The notes under the pieces were generated by a model that was given only the letters and a program-made list of their open reading frames with translations, did not search any database and was not told where the DNA came from. Of a DNA stretch of 64,000 nucleotides, positions 54,961 through 64,000 are shown piece by piece. Position 1 is the stretch's first letter; every line of letters starts with the position of its first letter. Both the position numbers and the translations under genes were made by a program. The DNA lies in the NCBI GenBank assembly GCA_964030785.1, contig OZ034969.1:72219562-72283561 (forward strand), in the 5' to 3' direction. The stretch comes from Siderastrea siderea. Its lineage: Eukaryota > Cnidaria > Anthozoa > Scleractinia > Rhizangiidae.

Positions 54961-57848
54961 CGCCCCACCCCGGTATAGAGACTGAGGTTAAGTTTATAGT
55001 GGTGCCAAATGGTTTTACCAACCTGGTAGGCCTTAAGACCATTCAGGAACATGGTTTCATAACCATAAATAAGGCACGTTTCATTTCTCAGATTACTACC
55101 CCTGGGATTACTCTCCCCTGGGAGAAGCTACTCTCAGGATTGAAGGAAGCATTCCACCGAAAGTACTTTCATGTTGGAAAGTTCCACTTGCGATTCAAGA
55201 TGCGGTGAAAGAGGAACTGAATCGGCTTGTGGAAAAAGGTGTGCTCGTCCCGGTGACCGAACCGACGGAATGGGTCAGTCAAATGGCTATTGTACACAAG
55301 CCTAATGGTAAACTACGCATATGCATTGATCCTCAGCCTTTAAATGCTGCTCTCTAACGTGAACATTACAGACTGCCAGTACTCGATGATGTACCTCTGA
55401 AACTCAAAGGTGCAAAGGTCTTCAGCAAGCTTGACGTAAAAGAAGCTTATTGGCATGTTCACCTTAACGAAGCATCCAGCAAACTGGCCACAATGATAAT
55501 CCCTTTTGGTCGTTACATGTGGAAAGTTTCAAGTGAGATATTTCAGCGCAAGCTTGATGAAGCTCTAGGAGGACTTGATGGTGTATTCAGCATCGTTGAT
55601 GATGTAATCATTGTAGGGTGTGGTCCTACAGAAGGGGAAGCTCAAAAGGACAACCAGCGGAAACTGACGGAGACCCTGAATAGGTGCGCTGAGAAGAACA
55701 TTGTTCTGAACCAGGACAAGCAGGAGACTGGTTTGACTGAGATTATCTTCCACGGGCATGGGATCTCAAAGAAAAGAGTGAAAGTTGACGAAGCGAAAGT
55801 CCAGGCTATCCGCGACATGCCAGCACCTACAGACGTGGAAGGTGTAAGGCGTCTCTGTGCCATGGCTCAGTACATGTCCTGATTCCTACCAGACCTTGCT
55901 GGAACACTTGAACCGAGGCGTGCTCTAACGTGTAAGGACACTCCGTTTGTATGGTCCAAGGAATGCGAGAGCGCTTTCAACATACTTAAGAGAAATCTAT
56001 CCGAGTCCCCTTGCTTAGCCTATTTTGATGAGTCGAAAGAAGTCGTGATCCAAGTAGATAGTAGTAAACATGGGATTGGCGCCGTGCTGTTACAAGAAGG
56101 TCGTCCCATAGAATATGCGTCGCCAGCCCGGACACCATCAGAGCGGAACTGGACACAAATTGAGAAAGACGCTCTTTCTGTATTTTACGGTCTGGAGCGT
56201 TTTGATCAATACACTTATGGCCGTCCGGGGAAAGAGGAGAATGACCCCAAACCTCTTGCTGTGATATTGCGCAAACCTCTGAGTATGGCTCCAAAACGTC
56301 GTCAGGACATTATGATGCGTTACCACAGGTATGACATCAACTTCGTATTCGTCAAGGGTACCGACTTGCATTTTCCCGACACGCTGAGTAGAGCTCACCT
56401 GGACTCTAGTGAAGGTAACCAGGATACTCGTGTTCGAATCATGAATGTCAATGCATTTGGGGACATTCCAGACAAGCGACTTGACGAGATACGTAAAGCA
56501 ACCTCGTGTGATGCTAGTCTACAGGCTGTGATGAAGTTGGTGTCGGAAGGTTGGCCAGAGGACAAGCGTGATGCTCCACTATGTGCATTACCTTATTTTG
56601 ACGTGCGTGACTCCCTAAGTGTCATGAATGAAATTCTGGTGAAAGGAAGAAGCAGTAGTGATTCCCTCAGAGTTGAGAACAACTATCAAGAGAAGACTCC
56701 ACAGTGCCCACCTAGGCCGCGACAGTATGTTGCGTCGAGCTAGAGGTACAGTATTTTGGCCCGGCATGGCCAGTGACATTAAGCAAGTAGCTGATTCATG
56801 TACTACATGTCAAGAAATGCAGCCGCAAAACACGCAGGAACCACTCAAGCAACATTACGATGGTGACCGACCATGGTAGAAAGTTGGTCTTGATATATTT
56901 GAAATCGCAGGCAAGCACTACCTAACTACCTATTATTCCTCCAACTTCATAGAAATTGATCTGCTGACAACCATGACAACAGCACGTGTTGTAACATTTC
57001 TTAAGAAGCATTTTGCCCGGTATGGCATACCAAGAATGATCGTCTCAGATGGAGGCCCGCAGTTTGTCAGCCAGGAGATTCAGTCGTTTGTGACTTGCTG
57101 GGGTATTACTCACGTTACTTCATCACCAATGCATCAGAGAGCCAACGGTAAAGCGGAATCTCCCGTTACGATCATGCAATCTCTTCTCGATAAAACCCAC
57201 AAGGAAGGTGGCGATCCCTATGAAGCAATGCTGGAGGAAAGAAACACTCCACGTCAAGATACTGGTCGCAGTCCTGCAGAAATGATGTTCAACAGGAGAA
57301 CAAGGATCTTTTTGCCTACTGTGAGCAATGACCCAAAGGACACTGTTGTAGCGGAGAAGCGTGAGGCACGTAAGTGTAGTGTCAAGCGATCTCATGACCG
57401 AAAATCGCGACAACTCTCAGAACTAGACGTGGGACAGTATGTATTCTTTCAGCATACCGAAGGACAGAACTGGAAATTGGGGGAAGTAACTGAGATTCTG
57501 GGCCCTAACACTTATCAGGTCAGAGGTGTTAACGGAGGCACTTACCGAAGAAATCGTTTGCACATGCGACCAACCAAGATCACACCGAGAGTTCGTGATA
57601 CCTTTCCTATTGTTGCATCGGATATTCCTGAAGTAGCACCATTGACAGCGCCGTCACAAGTACCACAAACACCAGGCCCACCTACAGACATTAGTGTGAA
57701 GGATACTCAACCAAGTAGTTCTCGGGACAACACTGTGCCCACGGATAATAGTGGACAGTCACTGAGTGTGACTAGGCCCAGACGTGAAATCAAACCACCA
57801 ATCCGATTTAAAGATTATGTCCCCATACAGAGACTACCGAAAATTTGA
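54961..57848 (+). pseudogene. Ty3-type pol (RT, RNase H, integrase), disrupted
   Basis: RT pieces include VVHKPNG-like AIVHKPNGKLRICIDPQ and FSKLDVKEAYWHV, with a VDDVIIVG catalytic box near 55590. RNase H has VIQVDSSKHGIGAVLLQ (about 56045). The integrase shows an HHCC zinc site (HLGRDSMLRR with SCTTCQEM), then the D, D, E residues in GLDIFE, SDGGPQF and NGKAES. A C-terminal GPNTYQVRG module follows. In-frame stops lie at 55355, about 55880 and 56877; frameshifts lie near 55175 and 56690. The last open part is 56973-57848. Confidence 0.85.
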
Positions 57849-58076
57849 CGGCGGCGTAGTGAAAACTTGTAGTTCTCAAAGCTTGATGTTTTAATCATTT
57901 GTGCGTTGGACAGTTACAAAGTTGTCATGCCTCAAGTGTTCATAGCTCATTAATATACTTTCACAAAATAATAGCAGTCCTCGCCTAGAGACAAATTCAC
58001 TTCTGGTAGCCTAAGACTTAAACAAATTGTTCATGTTAGAAAAACTGTGTTTAAGTTTTTCTGAAAGAAGAAGGGA

Positions 58077-58230
58077 TGTTGATGAATTGTAGTGACGTAG
58101 TTTTACCCACAATGCCACGCGCACTTGGAGAGAACCATGTGCTCGGGAACTGTAATGGCGTCTTGTTAAATTAAATGTTGTTGTGTTTCTTCATCGCCGT
58201 GTTCCTTCCTCCTATCCTTTCCAAATCAAC
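58077..58230 (+). repeat. 3' LTR of the Ty3-type element
   Basis: Begins TGTTGATGAATTGTAGTGAC after a purine-rich tract and ends TTTCCAAATCAAC. Partner of 53335-53488. Confidence 0.85.
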
Positions 58231-58374
58231 GGCTACGAAAGTCTGAGGTGACGTTTCGCCAAAGAAAACTATAGTTTTCACTGCAATTAAATCCGAATAT
58301 CAGACGATTTAGGCCTGCCGAACAGATATTTCGCCCAAACAAACCGTTGGGTGCCCCTGACACGACCTCAGAAA

Positions 58375-58573
58375 CTATAAAACTTCTCATGAACTCTACA
58401 GATTATCATGTAAACAAGCTAGTAATAAAGTTTATTTCCTCATGTATGATTGTACGGAACACATTGTTATTGTTACTATAATGTTAGAAAACTTTTAGCT
58501 TTGTTTTGTTATTAATTATCATAGATATGCTTTTGCAATACGGTAAAATCTTGCGAATGCAAATAAAGCAATT
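58375..58573 (+). mobile_element. LINE 3' end (copy A)
   Basis: ACTTCTCATGAACTCTA through ATGCAAATAAAGCAATTTAC matches the 3' end of the LINE at 60400-60630, including the AATAAAGCAATT end and the (CTA)n tail that follows. Only the last part of the ORF and 3' UTR remain. Confidence 0.85.
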
Positions 58574-58661
<88 letters not shown>

Positions 58662-58668
58662 ACTACTG

Positions 58669-58709
<41 letters not shown>

Positions 58710-58867
58710 GCTGCTGCTACTACTACTACTGCTGTCACTGCCACTGCCACTGCCACTGCCACTGCCACTGCCACTGCCACTGCCACTGCCACTGCCACTG
58801 CCGCTGCCGCTTCTGCTACTGCTACTGCTTCTGCTACTGCTACTGCTACTGCTACTGCTAGTACTAG

Positions 58868-58936
<69 letters not shown>

Positions 58937-58957
58937 GACTACGACCACTACTACTAC
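58574..58957. repeat. Compound (CTA)n/(CTG)n/(CTGCCA)n microsatellite
   Basis: About 380 bp of trinucleotide and hexanucleotide repeats, beginning as the tail of LINE copy A and ending at the first base of LINE copy B. Long ORFs on both strands across it (polyvaline, polythreonine) are artefacts. Confidence 0.95.
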
Positions 58958-60628
58958 TATGCTTGTTTCGTAGATTTTCGTAAAGCTTTCGACTCTGTTT
59001 GGCACGAGGGATTGTTTTACAAGCTGCTCAAAATCAACATAGGAGGACATTTCTACAATCTGATCAAAAGCCTTTATTGCAGTTCAACACGTTCCATTAG
59101 AATCGGAGAAAACAAAAATCGATCTTTCTCATACTCAAGAGGTGTACGTCAAGGATGTATTTTAAGTCCTCTTTTATTTAACCTCTATATAAACAATTTG
59201 CCGTATTTATTCGAAAACACGCTGTCTGATCCATTTGTTCTCCCAAATGGAACAAAAATAAATTCACTATTGTATGGAGATGATTTGATCATCCTATCAA
59301 GATCCAAAACAGGATTACAAAACTGTTTAAACACTCTCTCTTCATATTGCAAAACATGGATGCTAAAAGTCAATCCCAAGAAAACAAAAATAATGATATT
59401 CCAAAAACACCCAAGGAAATCCGTTGACATCAACTTCAACATAGGCACCGAGCCAATTGAAATTGTTCAAAAATACACCTATTTAGGTACACGTTTAACT
59501 CCAACGGGAAACTTTACTCTTGCAGTCGAACACTTGAAAGAAAAAGCCCTGCACGCCTTTTCTAGTATACGAAAACAAACACTTCTCAATAGACTTAATC
59601 CCAATACCGCATCCCAGATTTTTGACACAATGATATTTCCGATTTTAAGCTACAACAGTGAGATATGGGGATGTACACTAAGCAGAATTTTAAAGCATGG
59701 GATAGTTCCCCAATAGAAAAAATTCATCTCAAATTTTGTAAACACTGCTTAGAAATAAACAATAAGGCCTCTAACGTAGCTTGCAGAGCCGAACTTGGAA
59801 GATTACCGCTAATAATCCCAATTAATCAAAAAATTATGAAATATTTTGTTTATCTAAACAACAAAGATAATGACTCTATAGTCAAACAATCTTTCCTCAT
59901 CTCGAAGAATCTACATTTTATTAATAACTCCGGATTTTATTCCAATTTTATGAACTTGATAGAACAATATCATCTATCCAATTTAGATCCTGAATCTTTA
60001 GATAATGATACAATTAGGCGATATACAACTAGTATGAAAGAGAAATATATATCCTCCTGACGAAACAGCCTTGAACATTGAAAGAAATTAGAATTTTATA
60101 AAGTTTTTAAAGATGAATACATTACATCTGATTATTTAAACCAGCTAAGAAACTTTAATGAAAGACGAAATTTAGTGAAGTTTAGAGTAAGTAATCACAA
60201 ACTTATGATTGAACTAGGTCGATATCAAACCGATCATATACCCAAAGAAACTAGATTATGCCCACTGTGTAAATCAAATCAAGTAGAAAATGAAACTCAT
60301 TTCTTGTTGCAATGTAGTAAATACTCTCTGCAGAGGCAGACATTCTTCAATCGAATTGATGAAACAATACTTGACATTGAAAGGAAATCAACCTCAGAAA
60401 GCATAAAACTTCTCATGAACTCTAACGACTATCATGTGAATAAGCTAGTAATGAAGTTTATTTCCTTGTATGAATATACGTGATGCATTGTTATTATCAA
60501 GTGAAACTGGTGTAACTTAGGTTCATTAGCATAATATTAGAGTACTATTAGTCTCGTTTTGTTATTAATTGCTATAAATATGCTTTTGCAATACCGTAAA
60601 ATCTTGCGGTCATGCAAATAAAGCAATT

Positions 60629-60630
<2 letters not shown>
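58958..60630 (+). pseudogene. LINE reverse transcriptase (copy B), 5'-truncated
   Basis: Starts abruptly inside RT motif A (FVDFRKAFDSVWH), then RGVRQGCILSPLLFNLYINN, catalytic LLYGDDLIILS, NPKKTKIMIF and KYTYLGTRLTPTGNF, all open to 59716. A frameshift leads to IEKIHLKFCKHCLEINN, ELGRLPLIIPINQ and the C-terminal LCPLCKSNQVENETHFLLQC zinc-like segment (60175-60483), with another break near 60058. The 3' UTR ends in ATGCAAATAAAGCAATTTAC and a (CTA)n tail. Motif order fits a CR1/L2-like non-LTR element. Relatively young by its few lesions. Confidence 0.87.
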
Positions 60631-60696
<66 letters not shown>

Positions 60697-60745
60697 GTAC
60701 TACTACTACTGCTGCTACTACTGCTGCTGCTACTACTACTACTAC
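60631..60745. repeat. (CTA)n tail of LINE copy B
   Basis: About 110 bp of CTA units with a few CTG units, continuing the LINE 3' end. Confidence 0.95.
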
Positions 60746-62775
60746 AGCAAATTTGCCTACCCTTTCGTATACTGCCAGCGTAAAAAAGGCCGCTCGCCCC
60801 CCCCCCCGTTTCGGTAGGTTACCACGTTCTTTCCTGTCGATCAGTATCTCATACCCCAAGCACAACTTTGTTCGCGAAAGCTCAATAAATTCGAGATGAC
60901 CAAGTTCGAAATGGACTAAGTGCATGACTGAATAATAGTGAGCAAATGCATGGGAAACATGTTTCAGTTTGACATCTTGGGTGATTCGATATACAGGGAC
61001 CGCGCGAAGGGTGGGCTGAGGGGGCTCTAGCCCCCCCCCCCCCCCCCCCCACTTTTTGGCGCCATAAAAAAAATAATAATGAGGAAGTAGGAAAATTTAT
61101 TAGTGAGTGATTAGTCTCAGGGTTAACCAGTACTTAGTTTTCCCCAGTAAGATCTAACTTTCATATGGACCAAACAAAAATGGAATAGAAACGGAATACT
61201 CTACAGGAGTTCAAATCGCCTTGCTATCATTTGGCCTCGGATTTGTTGAAAATCAATCTAGGGGACTCTATCTTGAAGAGTTTGAACCTGCTCAGATCTT
61301 AATTACAATCCACGGAAGTTGAAACCTTCGCTGTCGTTTGGGCTCTAACTCTTGTGAACTCTCATTGACCGTCTTTCTGCTCCCAAAGAGTTTGAACCTT
61401 TGTCGACTCTCGTTCTTGTCTAGCCTGGGCACTGAAAACTGTAGACTGTCTCCAGATAGGGTTATCGGCAACAGCGTGCCTAGATATTTGCTGGAAATCA
61501 GCGTGACTTCTTCAAGCCTCTCTGTGCATGTAAACTTTGTAACTAGGATAGCTGCCGAAATATCTCTTTCGCTCTTAACGATGACAAATAAGGCGTTCAG
61601 AAGTCAGGACACATCGACAGACTGAATTTGGTGAAGTTATATATTTCATGACACTCAGCTCAGTTTTCTCAGTTGGCCCTATTCTGTAATGATAACAGGT
61701 TTGCGTGCACAAGTTTTAAGAAAACTGTTTTTGAGTTTGAGATTCTAAATGGGAATGCGTCAAGGTTTGCACCGTGCCGGATATACGTCTTAAAATGTGT
61801 GTAGAGATGAGGCCCAGGCACATTATTTTGGAAACATCCTGGCTATTCTTATTCCTATTTAGGAATAATAGACTCCAACTCCCTAACAGAATGCAATTTT
61901 TCGTATTCTGAGTAAACCTAAACATTCCGCTCGCATTCCGTACATTTTGTTATCGTGGGTAAATTACTGAGCGAAAGGAATTATCTCCAAACTAAGAAAA
62001 CAGTAACTGTATATTGTCTTCTATTTCGGATTAGGCCACTAAAACGTGTTCTAAGTAACATTATTAATCAGTGGTAAATCGAAGAGTTTGATACCCTTAG
62101 CATACTTTGATCCGTTACTTATTAGTGTGTATTAAGGTTATAAACCAGGACACCTCCTGGTATAAACTGACAACTTTTAACGCACTTGGCCGCCCTAGAT
62201 GCATTGTTAATTATTCACTAGAGAAAGCAAAATTTTTGCGTGAGGCTGTCAACCCACCCCCTACCCTCGCCCCTACTTCACCCTTGGGCGATCGAGTTGG
62301 CCCCCCCACTTCAAAATAGGCCGCGCGGTCCCTGATATAGCCGGGATTCGAGATACTGTACATGTAAGCAAACCTAGGATCTAACATAAAAGATAAATGC
62401 GATTGTATCGTAGAGTCCCCATTTTTATTTTGTTAATAAAACGACCTAAGTGAACTTCTCTGTGTATGGACATTTGTGCAATCCCAAATTGGTCATTTTT
62501 TACAATATCTGTTCGGAATAAATAAGTTGCAGGGCCTTGTTTCTACATCCTATGCAAAATCCTGACGCCCTCCACCCCCCCCCCCCCCCCCGCGTTATAG
62601 AACGTTTATGGAGAGAAATTTTCACACTTTCTTAACATTTGATTATCGATTTTATAGCACTAGAGAGTCCTCATTTGGTTGTCATGAACGCCTGAGAAGT
62701 ACCGATAGCCTATCTCGCTTACAAGACGCTGAACCTGACTGCAAACCAACCGGCAACTGGAATATATTCTAAAAG
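60746..62775 (+). promoter_or_regulatory. Upstream block of receptor copy 5, split by an insertion
   Basis: 60746-60993 matches about 41911-42160 and 62335-62775 matches 42163-42652; together they form the conserved upstream block of the duplication unit. The hAT-like element between them moves the distal part 1.3 kb away. C tracts lie near 60799 and 62574-62592. Confidence 0.55.
60994..62334. mobile_element. hAT-like element in the copy-5 upstream block
   Basis: CAGGGACCGCGCG at 60994 and CGCGCGGTCCCTG ending at 62334 are 13-bp inverted ends, flanked by ATATA on both sides (60989-60993 and 62335-62339). The corresponding site upstream of copy 4 lacks the 1341-bp block. The CAGGG terminus and a 5-bp duplication suit a hAT-type element. 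A 95-codon ORF at 61338-61625 resembles nothing known. Confidence 0.72.
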
Positions 62776-64000
62776 ATGGAAGAACACTTCTTTGTGTTAC
62801 TGGTTGTTTTAGTCTTGACTTCAACTTCTCAAAGCAGGACAAATGCAATGTTAGGAGAAGGATGCAGCGTTTGGGATGGCCCACTCTGGTATGCAACAAA
62901 ACGAGGAAATGCTGTTGAAAAAGGAGTATTTATACAGTGTAACCTCCATAATAGCCAAAAGACGCCTATGAACGGTCGTCACACCTTTAAGTTACCGTTT
63001 GACATCAGCTGGCCCTTAGATGTTGCAGGAGCGAATGACAACCGTAGGAACACCCTATTTTTTGTCAATCTCAAGATCCGGTGCTTAACACCAACGGAAC
63101 TAGATTTTAGAAATCAACGGAACCTTGTCAACAAAAATGTTATATCCCATCTGTCAGTTAGCGGTGAATGCAGACTATTTACGAAAAACCTTGTCACATG
63201 GACCAAGGCAACAGACTTCCGTAGGTTAAGTCTTTTTGGAAAAAAATACAGCTTTACTGATATATCTCAGGGAAATGACAGTCTTGCAACCAACTTTAAA
63301 CAAATTGTTTCACTTGAAGGTTACCATGGTTCTCTTAAAAACCTTCCAAACATGTTTATTAACGCAGAGAATGTGTGGCCGAATATGGCAGAAATCAGAT
63401 TTCATAATATGTCAATGAAGAAGGTGCCAAGACATTGGAAACACACGATGCCTTTACTGCAACGCCTTCACCTGGCTTTGAACAACTTGAAAGAACCGCC
63501 AGAATTTCCTTGGAATAACTCCACCCTTGAAATCTTTCGTGGAATGAGAAGAACGGACACTGACCAAGATTGGAGTGGAGTCCACGTAGAGAGCAACCTT
63601 TATATCCGTGGGTTGTATCTAGGTGACAACAACATCGAAGATCTATCGTCCCACGAGTTTCGCGGATTCATGCATGTACTTCGTCTTGAGAGAAATGGCT
63701 TAAAAAATGTTGGCCCATCATGTTTCCACAATTTGAAGGGAATTCAAAGCATAGATCTGACCGGAAATAAATTGGTCTCTCTACCTGAAAATCTGTTTCA
63801 GGGATTAATCTCTTTGCTAATTGTTTCCCTTGGAAAAAACAAAATATCAATTATTAAGCCAAAACTATTTGAAGGCTTGAAAAACATTAAGAACATTTAT
63901 TTAGATCACAACAACCTAAGGTTTATCCCACATGGTTTGTTTAATTCACTAAACACACTGGAATTCCTGCGTTTAGATGCTAACAAGATCACCAACATTG
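62776..64000 (+). CDS. Toll-like receptor, copy 5 (partial, runs off the window)
   Basis: Open from the ATG at 62776 to the window edge, 408 codons without a stop or frameshift as read by eye. It starts MEEHFFVLLVVLVLTSTS and continues with the same N-terminal region and first LRR block as copy 4, with substitutions throughout. Whether the LRRCT, transmembrane and TIR parts are intact cannot be judged here. Confidence 0.88.
   Translation, partial: MEEHFFVLLVVLVLTSTSQSRTNAMLGEGCSVWDGPLWYATKRGNAVEKGVFIQCNLHNSQKTPMNGRHTFKLPFDISWPLDVAGANDNRRNTLFFVNLKIRCLTPTELDFRNQRNLVNKNVISHLSVSGECRLFTKNLVTWTKATDFRRLSLFGKKYSFTDISQGNDSLATNFKQIVSLEGYHGSLKNLPNMFINAENVWPNMAEIRFHNMSMKKVPRHWKHTMPLLQRLHLALNNLKEPPEFPWNNSTLEIFRGMRRTDTDQDWSGVHVESNLYIRGLYLGDNNIEDLSSHEFRGFMHVLRLERNGLKNVGPSCFHNLKGIQSIDLTGNKLVSLPENLFQGLISLLIVSLGKNKISIIKPKLFEGLKNIKNIYLDHNNLRFIPHGLFNSLNTLEFLRLDANKITNI

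Larger units (their letters stand above)
53335..58230 (+). mobile_element. Ty3-type LTR retrotransposon, decayed
   Basis: A 4.9-kb element with 154-bp LTRs at both ends and, between them, gag, protease, reverse transcriptase, RNase H and integrase in Ty3 order. The sequence TGGCAGCTCGGGAA just after the 5' LTR is a candidate tRNA primer-binding site. AGAAGAAGGGA directly before the 3' LTR is a candidate polypurine tract. No matching target duplication is visible. Both genes are inactivated. Confidence 0.9.

Noticed and set aside
58484..59050. Long polyvaline/polyalanine and polythreonine ORFs on both strands
   Set aside because: They are translations of a compound CTA/CTG microsatellite.

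Overview
This is a eukaryotic, AT-rich, intron-bearing and repeat-dense window. It reads as nuclear DNA of an anthozoan cnidarian, most likely a stony coral. That call rests on single-exon Toll-type receptors in tandem, an animal ASH2 gene with short exons, and a mix of Penelope-like, Ty3-type, LINE, Mutator-like, hAT-like, Harbinger-like and mariner-like elements. No species is claimed.

Layout. (1) 1-11 kb: the start of the window matches the 3' flank of the first receptor gene, so another paralog probably ends just upstream. An intact receptor gene (3051-6020) and a broken copy (8011-10996) follow. (2) 11.3-14.4 kb: an inverted-repeat transposon with a relic helix-turn-helix/integrase-type ORF is split by a Mutator-like element with a 9-bp target duplication. 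(3) 17.8-27.3 kb: thirteen exons of ASH2, covering the SPRY half of the protein (295 codons). The introns hold mariner-like, hAT-like, SINE and fold-back insertions, including a fold-back carrying two hammerhead-ribozyme-like motifs. (4) 29.5-35.5 kb: nested repeats, a second hammerhead-bearing fold-back and a disrupted Penelope-like reverse transcriptase. (5) 35.5-46.6 kb: two tandem duplication units, each with a conserved upstream block, a receptor gene (copy 3 dead, copy 4 intact) and the same antisense LINE relic downstream. (6) 46.6-60.7 kb: dispersed repeats, fold-back MITEs, a decayed Ty3-type element with 154-bp LTRs, and LINE fragments associated with (CTA)n arrays. (7) 60.7-64 kb: the upstream block of a third duplication unit, split by a hAT-like element, then a receptor gene open to the window edge.

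The receptors are type I membrane proteins with a signal peptide, two LRR blocks separated by cysteine clusters, one transmembrane helix and a cytoplasmic TIR domain (Toll/mcc architecture). Ectodomains of the two subgroups differ strongly, while the transmembrane-TIR part is nearly identical even at DNA level. This fits birth-and-death evolution plus gene conversion of the signalling half. ASH2 is a housekeeping chromatin gene that sits inside the cluster; its 5' exons were not found here.
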